Source of the DNA: Actinomycetospora sp. NBRC 106378
Lineage (GTDB): Bacteria > Actinomycetota > Actinomycetes > Mycobacteriales > Pseudonocardiaceae
DNA length: 64,000 bases
Assembly (NCBI RefSeq): GCF_030269685.1
Contig: NZ_BSTT01000019.1
Location: 1 to 64,000, forward strand
Direction of reading: 5' to 3'
Shown here: one piece after another, positions 1 through 7,605 of the stretch
Position numbering within the stretch: position 1 is the first letter of the stretch
How the letters are laid out: every line of letters starts with the position of its first letter
Position numbers and translations under genes: made by a program
Notes under the pieces: generated by a model
The model's database searches: none
The model's input: only the letters and a program-made list of their open reading frames with translations
Told to the model about the DNA's origin: nothing

Positions 1-186
1 CTGACCCGCAAGCTCAACAGCGCCGCCCGCTTCAGCTACGGCGGAGTGCTCCTGCGACTCGACAGCCGCTTCGCCGGCCTCAGTGTCGGCCTGGTCCGAG
101 ACCGCACCCGCCTGCACGTCTACTACGGCTCCAGCCGCCTGGCGACCTTCCAGCTCGGCGTCCACCACCCCCACCCCACCCGCTGA
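1..186 (+). CDS. C-terminal fragment of an IS481-like transposase (truncated by window edge)
   Basis: An open frame runs from the first base to a TGA at 184-186 and gives about 61 residues. The stretch reading FSYGGVLLRLDSRFAG followed by short beta-strand-like segments resembles the small C-terminal domain after the DDE core of IS481-family integrase-like transposases, where an 'RFAG' turn is typical. The catalytic part lies outside the window, so the family is inferred from this tail and from the subterminal repeats immediately downstream that end in a TGACA-type tip. Whether the full enzyme is intact cannot be judged. Confidence 0.5.
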   Translation: MTRKLNSAARFSYGGVLLRLDSRFAGLSVGLVRDRTRLHVYYGSSRLATFQLGVHHPHPTR

Positions 187-238
187 CTGTCCACCATGTC
201 CCCGGCACAACCTGTCCACCATGTCCCGGGTATTGACA
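187..238. mobile_element. Right terminus of IS481-like element with two 25-bp-spaced subterminal repeats
   Basis: The 16-mer CTGTCCACCATGTCCC occurs at 187-202 and again at 212-227, a period of 25 bp starting directly after the transposase stop codon. The segment ends with TATTGACA at 231-238, so read from outside the element begins TGTCAATA. Short directly repeated sites next to a TGT...ACA tip are characteristic of the ends of IS481 elements, where they probably bind the transposase. The left end is outside the window, so the inverted repeat and the target duplication cannot be checked. Confidence 0.55.
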
Positions 239-346
239 GGTCCGGAGGGGGTGGGCGGAGCCTGATGGGCGACGCCTCGTCAGCACGACGCGCACTCCGG
301 GAGTCGTGATGCGCGCGCCCGCGCGTCAGCACGCTCCCTCGGCCGG
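239..346. other. Intergenic spacer with a weak hairpin
   Basis: This stretch holds no gene. Arms CACGAC (284-289) and GTCGTG (303-308) surround an ACTCCGGGAGT core, and could form a terminator for the minus-strand repeat-protein gene that stops at 347. Nothing else is recognisable. Confidence 0.35.
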
Positions 347-1414
347 TCAGCCGCTGCGCTCGGAGTCGTCGTCCTTGTTCTCGCCGCGCCGCTTGAGGAA
401 CGAGAAGCCGGGGATGCCGTCGATGGCGTTGCGGAGATCCTTCGTGACCTCCAGCAGCTCGTTGAGGTCCGGTCCGACGCGGTCGAGGGTCTCCAGGATC
501 GGCAGGATGTCGGTGGACATGTGGTGCGCGAGGGCCGGGAGCTCGTCGACGAGCTTGATGGCCGCGTCGATCTCCTCGGGTGCGAGGTCGTCGACGAAGC
601 GCTGCGAGAGCGGCGCGGCCTTCTCGAGCATCGGGCGGTAGAGGTCGAGCAGCTCCCGGGCGTGGCGGCTGGTGTCCCCGGCCGACGCCATCACCTCGTC
701 GGCGCCGCTGGTGATGGTGCGGGCCTGGTCGACGACCTCGTTGGCGCCGGTGGTGATGGTCCGGGCCTGGTCGACGACCTCGTTGGCGCCCGACGTGATG
801 TCTCGCGCCGAGCTGACGACCTCGTTCGCCCCGGTGGTGATCTCGCGGGCCTGGTCGACCACCTCGTTCGCCCCGCTCGTGATGGTGCGGGCCTGGTCGA
901 CGACCTCGTTGGCGCCGGTCGTGATGGTGCGGGCCTGGTCGACGACCTCGTTGGCGCCGGTCGTGATGGTGCGGGCCTGGTCGACCACCTCGTTCGCCCC
1001 GCTCGTGATGGTGCGGGCCTGGTCGACGACCTCGTTGGCGCCGGTCGTGATGGTGCGGGCCTGGTCGACGACCTCGTTCGCGCCGGTGGTGATCTCGCGC
1101 GCCGAGCCGACGACCTCGTTGGCGCCGGCGGTGATCTCCCGCGCCGAGCCGACCACCTCGTTCGCGCCGGTGGTGATCGTCCGGGCCTCGCCGATGACGT
1201 TCTCGATCTCCCCCACGATGCCGTCGGCCCGGTCGAGCAGGCCGTCGACGCGGGTGGCGATCCCGTCCAGGCGCCCCACGAGCCGGGTCACCTCGGTGAG
1301 CAGCTCCCCGACCTGCTCGGGCAACCGCGCCCCCACGGCGGCGACCTCCGCGGTGAAGGAGAGCGCCTCGGACGGGGTGGGCACGGCCAGCGGACCGAGA
1401 CGCACGAGCGGCAT
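347..1414 (-). CDS. Coiled-coil-like protein with twelve tandem 14-residue repeats
   Basis: A 355-residue protein read from ATG at 1414; the frame is open upstream, but the sequence becomes protein-like only from MPLVRLGPLAVPTPSEAL. Residues about 25-76 are helical and amphipathic. Residues 77-244 are twelve contiguous 14-residue units of consensus ARTITTGANEVVDQ, which is two heptads, with variation mainly at the ART/ARE/ARD and VVDQ/VVGS/VVSS positions. The C-terminal third is helical and ends in a charged tail (KRRGENKDDD). There is no signal peptide or clear membrane segment. The periodicity suggests an amphipathic rod like apolipoprotein- or MCP-type helices. No function can be assigned; a cell-envelope or polymer-surface scaffold is a guess. 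The gene ends 108 bp from the IS end. Confidence 0.75.
   Translation of the reverse strand: MPLVRLGPLAVPTPSEALSFTAEVAAVGARLPEQVGELLTEVTRLVGRLDGIATRVDGLLDRADGIVGEIENVIGEARTITTGANEVVGSAREITAGANEVVGSAREITTGANEVVDQARTITTGANEVVDQARTITSGANEVVDQARTITTGANEVVDQARTITTGANEVVDQARTITSGANEVVDQAREITTGANEVVSSARDITSGANEVVDQARTITTGANEVVDQARTITSGADEVMASAGDTSRHARELLDLYRPMLEKAAPLSQRFVDDLAPEEIDAAIKLVDELPALAHHMSTDILPILETLDRVGPDLNELLEVTKDLRNAIDGIPGFSFLKRRGENKDDDSERSG
683..1186 (-). repeat. Twelve in-frame tandem copies of a 42-bp coding repeat
   Basis: 504 bp made of exactly twelve 42-bp units inside the coiled-coil gene. Several neighbouring units are identical or differ by one or two bases at DNA level (for example the units around 880-1060), which suggests recent expansion by slippage or unequal recombination. 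Because 42 is a multiple of three, copy-number change keeps the reading frame. Confidence 0.85.
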
Positions 1415-1480
1415 GACCTCAGTGTTCCCCGTGCGATCAGGGACCAGCGGTACCGATTCCGGGGACACCACGAAGGGGCG

Positions 1481-1520
1481 TTCCTGCCACTGGACGCCGG
1501 CAACGACGCTTTCCTGCCAC
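1481..1520 (+). repeat. Dispersed 40-bp repeat, family 1 copy A
   Basis: The segment begins TTCCTGCCACTGGACGCC and ends GACGCTTTCCTGCCAC, so CCTGCCAC brackets a core containing GCAACGACGC. Close copies lie at 13864-13903, 32377-32431 and 59423-59462. This one lies between the NUDIX stop codon and the start of the repeat-protein gene. Confidence 0.75.
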
Positions 1521-1529
1521 GAGCGGGGG

Positions 1530-2057
1530 TCAGCGGCCCGACAGCAACAGCAGCGCGTACGCCGCGATCGACTGCGCGTCGGTGATCTCGCCGGCGCGCA
1601 CCATGTCCTCGAACTCGGTGCGGCGCACCCAGGCGGCGCGCATGTCGGCCTCGGTGTCCTCCCGGTCGGGCTCGCCGGCGTCGAGATCGGTCGCGAGGAA
1701 CGCACGGCCGCGCTGCGAGGAGAGCCCGGGCGCCACGTCGAGGAGGCCGAGCGGGTGCCAGGAGCGGGCGGTCAGCCCCGTCTCCTCCCGCAGCTCCCGG
1801 GCGGCGAGCTCGGCCGGGTCCATCGTCGCGCGGTCGGGTGCGGTGCCCTGCGGGAACTCCCAGCGGCGCAGGCCGATCGGGTAGCGGAACTGCTCGACCA
1901 GCATCATCGAGTCGCCCTCGAGCGCGATCACCAGCGCGTAGTGCGGCTTGTCGACGACGCCGTAGATGCCCCGGCCGCCGTCGGGACGGACGAAGGTGTC
2001 CTCCCGGATCGTCATCCAGGGGTTGGCGTAGATCTCGCGGGAACTGGTGGTCTCCAC
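1530..2057 (-). CDS. NUDIX hydrolase
   Basis: About 175 residues from a GTG at 2057 ([10 protein letters not shown]...). The frame extends to 2126, but that longer start would overlap the divergent nucS gene, so the GTG preceded by a GGGG-type ribosome site is preferred. The sequence [19 protein letters not shown] leads into a Nudix box whose REXXEEXG core is RELREETG at residues 87-94, with a [14 protein letters not shown] stretch before it. NUDIX enzymes hydrolyse nucleoside diphosphates linked to another moiety; the 'WEFPQG' and 'VEQFRYP' pattern recalls ADP-ribose/ADP-sugar pyrophosphatases. Metal-binding acidic residues are present. Substrate is not determinable. Confidence 0.85.
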   Translation of the reverse strand: METTSSREIYANPWMTIREDTFVRPDGGRGIYGVVDKPHYALVIALEGDSMMLVEQFRYPIGLRRWEFPQGTAPDRATMDPAELAARELREETGLTARSWHPLGLLDVAPGLSSQRGRAFLATDLDAGEPDREDTEADMRAAWVRRTEFEDMVRAGEITDAQSIAAYALLLLSGR

Positions 2058-2100
2058 ACCCCGCGATGATCCACGAAGCGCGTCTGGAACCCTCGGGGCC

Positions 2101-2760
2101 GTGCGTCTCGTCATCGCCCGCTGCACGGTCGACTACGCGGGTCGGCTCACCGCGCACCTGCCCAGCGCGACCCGGCTCCTGCTCGTCAAGGCCGACGGTT
2201 CGGTCAGCGTCCACGCCGACGACCGCGCCTACAAGCCGCTGAACTGGATGAGTCCGCCCTGCTGGCTCACCGAGGAACCGGGCACGTGGATCGTCCGGAA
2301 CAAGGCGGACGAGACGCTGACGATCACCCTCGAGGAGATCCAGCACGACTCGACCCATGAGCTCGGGGTCGACCCCGGCCTGGTCAAGGACGGCGTCGAG
2401 GCCCACCTGCAGGAGTTGCTGGCCGAGCACGTCCACACCCTCGGCGACGGGTGGAGCCTCGTCCGCCGCGAGTTCCCGACCGCGATCGGCCCGGTCGACC
2501 TCCTCTGCCGCGATCACGACGGCGGGTCGGTGGCGGTGGAGATCAAGCGGCGCGGCGAGATCGACGGCGTCGAGCAGCTCACCCGCTACCTCGAGCTGCT
2601 CAACCGCGACCCGCTGCTCGCCCCGGTGCAGGGCATCTTCGCCGCCCAGCAGATCAAGCCCCAGGCACGCGTGCTCGCGACCGACCGCGGCATCCGCTGC
2701 GTCACGCTGGACTACGACGCCCTGCGCGGCATCGAGTCCGACGAGTTCCGCCTCTTCTGA
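2101..2760 (+). CDS. nucS: Mismatch-specific endonuclease NucS (EndoMS)
   Basis: A 219-residue protein beginning at GTG 2101 with [16 protein letters not shown], the conserved NucS start; in-frame codons upstream to 2047 are less plausible. The N-terminal half is the beta-rich DNA-binding/dimerisation domain ending near residue 80. The C-terminal half is a RecB-like nuclease with GPVD (Asp133) and VEIKRR (Glu147, Lys149), the PD-(D/E)xK catalytic set. NucS replaces MutSL mismatch repair in many actinobacteria and cuts both strands at mismatches. The extreme C-terminus, DEFRLF, could be the sliding-clamp-binding tail known in this family (inference). The gene is divergent from the NUDIX gene and 4 bp upstream of the HIT gene. 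Confidence 0.93.
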   Translation: MRLVIARCTVDYAGRLTAHLPSATRLLLVKADGSVSVHADDRAYKPLNWMSPPCWLTEEPGTWIVRNKADETLTITLEEIQHDSTHELGVDPGLVKDGVEAHLQELLAEHVHTLGDGWSLVRREFPTAIGPVDLLCRDHDGGSVAVEIKRRGEIDGVEQLTRYLELLNRDPLLAPVQGIFAAQQIKPQARVLATDRGIRCVTLDYDALRGIESDEFRLF

Positions 2761-2764
2761 CCTC

Positions 2765-3247
2765 GTGCGCCTCCCTCCGATCCGCCGCACGCCCAAGCGG
2801 CAGGTCCTGCCCGCCGAGGTGGGCGGGGAGTGCGTCTTCTGCGCGATCGTCGCCGGGCGCGCGGAGAGCAGCCCCCTTCATGACGACGGGGCGGGGCCGG
2901 TCGCGTTCCTCGACCTGCAGCCCGCGGTCGAGGGCCACACGCTCGTCGTCCCGCGCCGGCACGTGGTCGACCTCGCGGGGCTGACGCCCGAGGAGGGCGC
3001 GGCAATGTGGGAGCTCGGCCGCCACGTCGCCGCGGCCGTCCGGACGGCCGGGCTCGCCGACGGCGTCAACCTCTTCCTCGCCGACGGTGCGACAGCCGGC
3101 CAGGAGGTGTGGCACGTCCACCTGCACGTGCTGCCCCGCACGCCGGGCAGCGTCCTGCGCCTCGACGCCGCGCGCCCGGCCGAGCGGTCGGCGCTGGATG
3201 TCACGGCCGCCCGTCTGCGGGACGCCCTCGGCCACGCAAGATCCTGA
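2765..3247 (+). CDS. HIT-family nucleotide hydrolase
   Basis: 160 residues from a GTG 4 bp after the nucS stop, probably co-transcribed. It has a CVFC pair (residues 23-26) followed by the HIT fold, with PVAFLDLQPAVEGHTLVVP and the signature WHVHLHVLP, giving His117, His119 and His121. HIT proteins hydrolyse or transfer nucleotidyl groups such as AMP from lysyl-AMP or adenosine phosphoramidate. The N-terminal 20 residues are basic and may not all be translated; a later start would keep the whole domain. Substrate unknown. Confidence 0.88.
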   Translation: MRLPPIRRTPKRQVLPAEVGGECVFCAIVAGRAESSPLHDDGAGPVAFLDLQPAVEGHTLVVPRRHVVDLAGLTPEEGAAMWELGRHVAAAVRTAGLADGVNLFLADGATAGQEVWHVHLHVLPRTPGSVLRLDAARPAERSALDVTAARLRDALGHARS

Positions 3248-3255
3248 CGGGCGGA

Positions 3256-3284
3256 GCGACGTGCTCGCTCAGCGAGCACGTCGC
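3256..3284. terminator. Perfect 14-bp hairpin after the HIT gene
   Basis: GCGACGTGCTCGCT and its exact reverse complement AGCGAGCACGTCGC are separated by a single C, 8 bases after the HIT stop codon. There is no clear T-run, as is common for high-GC terminators. The remainder of 3285-3456 holds no gene and is probably the promoter region of the aldehyde dehydrogenase gene. Confidence 0.7.
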
Positions 3285-3456
3285 GCGGCGGAAGAAGTTC
3301 TTGCCGAGTGCTCGGGCCCGCCGGCCAGGCCGAGGCCCGTGGCCTGCGCCCCGACGGACCGGACGGCGCGGCCCGACCGGTCCGTGCGCCCTCCGTCCCG
3401 ACCCGGCTCCGTGACGCACTCGCCGAACAGGTGTACCGCCGAGTAACGTCCGGCTC

Positions 3457-4983
3457 ATGACGAGCACGGCAGCGCGGCCCGAAGCGATCACCGACCCGTC
3501 GTCGGAGAAGACCTTCGACTCCCTGGACCCGCGGGACGGATCCGTGATCGCGACCCACCCGGTCCAGGGTCCCGACGAGGTCAGGGCCGTCGTCGACCGC
3601 GCCCGACGCGCGGCGCAGTGGTGGGCCGACCTCGGCTTCGACGGCCGCCGGGAGCGGCTCGGCGCGTGGCGCAAGCTGCTGATCGAGCGCACCGACGAGC
3701 TCGCGGAGCTCGTGAGCCGGGAGACCGGCAAGCCGCTCGACGACTCCCGGCTCGAGGTCGTCCTCGTCATCGACCACCTGCACTGGGCCGGCAAGCACGC
3801 CAAGGCCGCGCTGGGCCGCAAGCGCTTCGAGGCCGGCGCGCTGATGGTGAACCACCGGGCGACCATCGAGTACCGCCCGCTGGGCGTCATCGGGGTGCTC
3901 GGGCCGTGGAACTACCCGGTCTTCACCCCCATGGGGTCGATCGGTTACGCGCTCGCGGCCGGCAACGCCGTCGTCTTCAAGCCCAGCGAGCTGACCCCGA
4001 CCGTGGGGAAGTGGCTGGTCGACTCGTTCGCCGAGGTGCTGCACCGCACCGACGGCTACGGCGAGGGCCTCTTCTCGCTGGTCACCGGCGAGGGCGAGAC
4101 GGGCGCGGCGCTGTGTCGCGCCGGCGTCGACAAGGTGGCGTTCACCGGGTCGACGGCGACGGCGAAGAAGGTCATGGCGACCTGCGCGGAGACGCTCACG
4201 CCGATCCTCGTCGAGTGCGGCGGCAAGGACGCGCTGCTCGTCGACCACGACGCCGACCTCGACGACGCCGCGGCCGCCGCGGTGTGGGGCGCGATGTCGA
4301 ACGCCGGGCAGACCTGCATCGGCGTCGAGCGCGTCTACGTGGTCGAGGAGGTCGCCGAGGCGTTCCTCGACAAGGTGGCCCAGCGCGCCGCCAAGCTGCA
4401 CCCGGGCGGCGACGCGCGGTCGGTCTACGGGCCGATCACGATGCCGAGCCAGCTCGACGTCATCGCCGGTCAGATCGACGACGCGTTGTCGAAGGGCGGC
4501 CGGGCCGTCCTCGGTGGCCGCGAATCGGTCCGGGCGCCCTACGTCGACCCGGTGGTGCTCGCCGACGTCCCGGAGGACTCGACGGCGGTCACCGAGGAGA
4601 CGTTCGGCCCGACCGTCGTGATCAACCGGGTCCGCGACATCGACGAGGCCGTCGAGCGGGCCAACGCCTCGAAGTACGGGCTGGGCGGGTCGGTGTTCGC
4701 GAAGAAGCGCGGCTACGAGATCGCCCGGAAGCTGCGGGTCGGCATGGTGTCGGTGAACGGGGTCATCGCGTTCGCGGCGATGCCGTCGCTGCCCTTCGGC
4801 GGCGTGGGCGACTCGGGCTTCGGGCGCATCCACGGGCGCGACGGGCTGCGGGAGTTCACGCGGGCCCTGGCGGTCTCCGAGCGGCGCTTCAAGAGCATCA
4901 ACGTCATGACGTTCGAGCGGCCCGGCTGGGTGGTCAAGCTGCTGTCGGTGCTGGCGGGCGTCATCTACCGACGGAACCGGTAA
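3457..4983 (+). CDS. NAD(P)-dependent aldehyde dehydrogenase
   Basis: 508 residues from ATG 3457. The ALDH fold is complete: GPWNYPVFTP (cofactor-domain loop), FKPSE (NAD-binding Lys), VAFTGSTATAKK (Gly motif), VECGGKD with general base Glu253, and NAGQTCIGVERVYV with catalytic Cys287, then EETFGPTVVI and PFGGVGDSGFGR near the C-terminus. The C-terminal hydrophobic stretch (WVVKLLSVLAGVIYRR) may anchor the enzyme to the membrane, as in fatty-aldehyde dehydrogenases; that is an inference. The fatty-acid oxidation gene downstream (105 bp gap) agrees with an acyl or alkyl aldehyde substrate, but the true substrate is unknown. Confidence 0.92.
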   Translation: MTSTAARPEAITDPSSEKTFDSLDPRDGSVIATHPVQGPDEVRAVVDRARRAAQWWADLGFDGRRERLGAWRKLLIERTDELAELVSRETGKPLDDSRLEVVLVIDHLHWAGKHAKAALGRKRFEAGALMVNHRATIEYRPLGVIGVLGPWNYPVFTPMGSIGYALAAGNAVVFKPSELTPTVGKWLVDSFAEVLHRTDGYGEGLFSLVTGEGETGAALCRAGVDKVAFTGSTATAKKVMATCAETLTPILVECGGKDALLVDHDADLDDAAAAAVWGAMSNAGQTCIGVERVYVVEEVAEAFLDKVAQRAAKLHPGGDARSVYGPITMPSQLDVIAGQIDDALSKGGRAVLGGRESVRAPYVDPVVLADVPEDSTAVTEETFGPTVVINRVRDIDEAVERANASKYGLGGSVFAKKRGYEIARKLRVGMVSVNGVIAFAAMPSLPFGGVGDSGFGRIHGRDGLREFTRALAVSERRFKSINVMTFERPGWVVKLLSVLAGVIYRRNR

Positions 4984-5088
4984 AGCGCGCGGAGGGGTGC
5001 GTCACGTGCCTGGTCGGGGAGTAGGGCCCGGGCCGCTGACGTGCCACGATCGCCGCAATCAGCACTGTCGCCGACGAAGGGACGAGTA

Positions 5089-6867
5089 GTGGCGCGCGAG
5101 TTCGCCCGGGTGGGTGTGGTCGGTCTCGGCACGATGGGGGCCGGCATCGTCGAGGTGTTCGCACGAGCGGGCATCGAGGTGGTCGCGGTCGAGGTGAGCG
5201 AGGCCGCCGCCGCCCACGGCAAGGAGAACATCGAGTCCTCCACCGCGCGTGCCGTCTCCCGCGGGAAGCTCGCCGAGGACGACCGGGCCGCCCTGCTCGA
5301 GCGGGTGCGGGTCACCACCGACATGGCCGACCTCGCGGACGTCGCCCTCGTCGTCGAGGCCGTGCCGGAGCGCCTGGAGCTCAAGAGCGACGTGTTCGCC
5401 GCGCTGGACAAGGTCTGCGCGGCCGACACGATCTACGCCTCGAACACCTCCTCGCTGTCGATCACCGAGCTGTCGGTGCGCACCCAGCGGCCGAGCAAGG
5501 TCGTCGGGATGCACTTCTTCAACCCGGCGCCCGTGCAGCCGCTGGTGGAGCTGGTGCGCACGGTCGTGACCGAGCCCGACGTCGTCGACGACGTCCGCGC
5601 GCTGGCCGAGCGTCTCGGCAAGTCGCCGGTGGTCTGCGGTGACCGCGCCGGCTTCATCGCCAACCAGCTGCTGTTCACGTACCTCAACCAGGCCGTGGGC
5701 ATGTTCGAGTCGCACTACGCGGGCCGCGAGGACCTCGACGCCGCGATGAAGTTCGGCTGCGGCTACCCGATGGGCCCGCTGGCGCTGATGGACCTCATCG
5801 GCCTCGACACCGCCTACGAGATCCTCGAGGAGATGTACCGGCAGTCGCGCAACCAGCGCCACGCGCCGGCGCCGATCCTCAAGCAGATGATCACGGCGGG
5901 TCTGCTCGGCCGGAAGACCGGCCGCGGCTTCTACACCTACGCCGAGCCGGGCTCGGGCACCGTCGTCCCCGACCACCTGACCCCGCCGCCCCCCGGCGCC
6001 GACGACGCCGAGCTGCGCCCGATCTCGCGGGTCGGTGTGGTCGGCACGGGCACGATGGCGACCGGCATCGCCGAGGTCTTCGCGAAGGCCGGCTACGACG
6101 TCGTTGTGCGCGGGCGCTCGGAGTCCAAGGGCGAGGGCGCGATCGCGGCGGTGCGCAAGTCGCTGGAGAAGGCCGTCGTCAAGGGCAAGATGACCGAGGA
6201 CGCGCGCGACGAGACGCTCGGGCGCATCTCCACCACGGTCGACTTCTCCGGCCTGGCCGAGTGCGACATCGTCGTCGAGGCGATCGCCGAGGACCTCGAG
6301 GTCAAGCAGGCGGCGTTCTCCGCGCTCGACGAGGTCTGCAAGCCCGGGACGATCCTCGCGACCACCACGTCGTCGCTCCCGGTCGTCGAGTGCGCCGCCG
6401 CGACCTCGCGCCCGGCCGACGTCATCGGCATGCACTTCTTCAACCCGGCCGCCGTCATGAAGCTGGTGGAGATCGTCTCGCCGATCACCACCGCGCCGGA
6501 CGTCACCGCGACCGTGCGCGACCTCTGCGCGCGGATCAAGAAGGCGCCGGTGCTCTGCGGGGACCGCGCGGGCTTCATCGTCAACGCGCTGCTCTTCCCG
6601 TACCTGAACGACTCGGTGGCGATGCTCGACGCGCACTACGCGACCGTCGACGACATCGACTCGGCCATGAAGAACGGCTGTGGCCTGCCGATGGGGCCGT
6701 TCGCCCTGCTCGACGTCGTGGGCCTGGACGTCTCGCTCGCCATCGAGCGGTCGCTCTACCAGGAGTTCCGCGTGCCCGGCTTCGCGCCGACGCCGCTGCT
6801 GGAGCACCTCGTGACGGCGGGTCGGCTCGGACGCAAGACCGGGCACGGGTTCCGGGACTACCGGTGA
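5089..6867 (+). CDS. Double-module 3-hydroxyacyl-CoA dehydrogenase
   Basis: 592 residues from GTG 5089, which has an AAGGGA ribosome site; an upstream GTG at 5041 is possible. Two complete homologous modules are fused. The first starts VGVVGLGTMGAGI, the second VGVVGTGTMATGI near residue 320; each has the GMHFFNP catalytic motif, CGDRAGFI, a GPxAL(M/L)D segment and a LGRKTG(R/H)GF tail. Beta-oxidation enzymes of this family oxidise 3-hydroxyacyl-CoA to 3-ketoacyl-CoA with NAD+. No enoyl-CoA hydratase domain is fused, unlike FadB. The second module has VRGRSESK where the first has VEVSEAA at the end of beta-2, so its cofactor preference may differ. Paralogous tandem fusion is visible directly. 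Confidence 0.92.
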   Translation: MAREFARVGVVGLGTMGAGIVEVFARAGIEVVAVEVSEAAAAHGKENIESSTARAVSRGKLAEDDRAALLERVRVTTDMADLADVALVVEAVPERLELKSDVFAALDKVCAADTIYASNTSSLSITELSVRTQRPSKVVGMHFFNPAPVQPLVELVRTVVTEPDVVDDVRALAERLGKSPVVCGDRAGFIANQLLFTYLNQAVGMFESHYAGREDLDAAMKFGCGYPMGPLALMDLIGLDTAYEILEEMYRQSRNQRHAPAPILKQMITAGLLGRKTGRGFYTYAEPGSGTVVPDHLTPPPPGADDAELRPISRVGVVGTGTMATGIAEVFAKAGYDVVVRGRSESKGEGAIAAVRKSLEKAVVKGKMTEDARDETLGRISTTVDFSGLAECDIVVEAIAEDLEVKQAAFSALDEVCKPGTILATTTSSLPVVECAAATSRPADVIGMHFFNPAAVMKLVEIVSPITTAPDVTATVRDLCARIKKAPVLCGDRAGFIVNALLFPYLNDSVAMLDAHYATVDDIDSAMKNGCGLPMGPFALLDVVGLDVSLAIERSLYQEFRVPGFAPTPLLEHLVTAGRLGRKTGHGFRDYR

Positions 6868-6873
6868 GCACAG

Positions 6874-6913
6874 GTGAGCACTAATCCGTGCCAGAGCACG
6901 GATTAGTGCTCAC
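6874..6913. terminator. 18-bp perfect hairpin after the dehydrogenase gene (repeat family 2)
   Basis: GTGAGCACTAATCCGTGC (6874-6891) and its exact complement (6896-6913) enclose a CAGA loop, starting 6 bases after the stop codon. The same arms (GTGAGCA/TGCTCAC) and the conserved flank GAGGCGnnGCCAC recur inside cydDC at 23072-23111. Confidence 0.85.
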
Positions 6914-6926
6914 GAGGCGAAGCCAC

Positions 6927-7187
6927 ATGGCCAGACGAAACCGACGGGCAGCGAGCGGGGAACCCCGCCCGCTGTTCGGTGGTGCCCTCTCCAACGTCGA
7001 GCGCGGCGGGCGGCGCTGGGCGGTCCGCCGCGTCGCCGGGTCGGGGGCGACGAAGGTCTACCGCTGCCCGGGCTGCAACCAGGAGATCTTCCCGGGTACG
7101 GCGCACGTCGTGACCTGGCCGGTCGACGAGATCGGGGGCGGCGACGAGCGCCGGCACTGGCACTCGGGCTGCTGGGCCCGTGGCTGA
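6927..7187 (+). CDS. Small zinc-binding actinobacterial protein
   Basis: 86 residues from ATG 6927. Cys47 and Cys50 (CPGC) pair with His60 and with His77, His79 and Cys82 (HWHSGC), which looks like a treble-clef or zinc-ribbon site. The basic N-terminus (MARRNRRAASGEPRP) is typical of a conserved actinobacterial family often mislabelled 'ATP/GTP-binding protein'. No catalytic motif is visible, and the function is unknown. Its 3' end overlaps the DoxX-like gene start by 8 bp, so the two are probably co-expressed. Confidence 0.8.
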   Translation: MARRNRRAASGEPRPLFGGALSNVERGGRRWAVRRVAGSGATKVYRCPGCNQEIFPGTAHVVTWPVDEIGGGDERRHWHSGCWARG

Positions 7188-7605
7188 GCCCCGGGTCCGC
7201 CTCGTCGGCCGCGTGCTGCTGGGCCTCTTCCTGACGGCCGCGGGGGTCACCCACCTCGGCCCGCTGCGGGTGGAGTTCCGCGGGCAGGTGCCGTCGTGGT
7301 TCCCGGTCGACGCGGACCTGGTGGTGCTGGTCTCCGGGGTCGTCGAGATCGTGCTCGGCCTCGCGGTGCTCCTGCTGCGTTCCCGACGGCGGGTGGTGGG
7401 GGTCGTCGTCGCGCTCTTCCTCGTCGCGGTCTTCCCCGGCAACCTGTGGCAGTACCTGGACGGCGTGCCCGCGTTCGGACTGGACGACGACGGCGCCCGG
7501 CTCACGCGCCTGTTCTTCCAGCCCCTGCTGATCCTCTGGGCGCTGTGGGCGACGGGCGTGTGGCCGCCGGTCCGGGCGCGTCAGCCCGTCGCCGCGTCCC
7601 CGTAG
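7180..7605 (+). CDS. DoxX-like integral membrane protein
   Basis: 141 residues from GTG 7180. Four hydrophobic segments are seen: about residues 9-25, 48-66, 71-88 and 113-130. The pattern of R(V/L)LLGLFL..AGVTHL at the start and 'FPGNLWQYLDG' after the third helix resembles DoxX/DUF4267-type small membrane proteins. The biochemical role is not known. It converges with the XRE-cupin gene, with a 25-bp 3' overlap. Confidence 0.75.
   Translation: MAEPRVRLVGRVLLGLFLTAAGVTHLGPLRVEFRGQVPSWFPVDADLVVLVSGVVEIVLGLAVLLLRSRRRVVGVVVALFLVAVFPGNLWQYLDGVPAFGLDDDGARLTRLFFQPLLILWALWATGVWPPVRARQPVAASP

Noticed and set aside
683..1186. Possible CRISPR array because of regular repeats
   Set aside because: Units are contiguous with no spacers, in frame, and encode a periodic helix; no cas gene is nearby.
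521..2069. Long plus-strand frames opposite the repeat protein and NUDIX genes (354 and 465 residues)
   Set aside because: Their repeats are mirror translations of the 42-bp units. The minus-strand product has heptad character and a plausible start, while the plus-strand products are Arg/Asp- or Ser/Val-rich and end in other genes.
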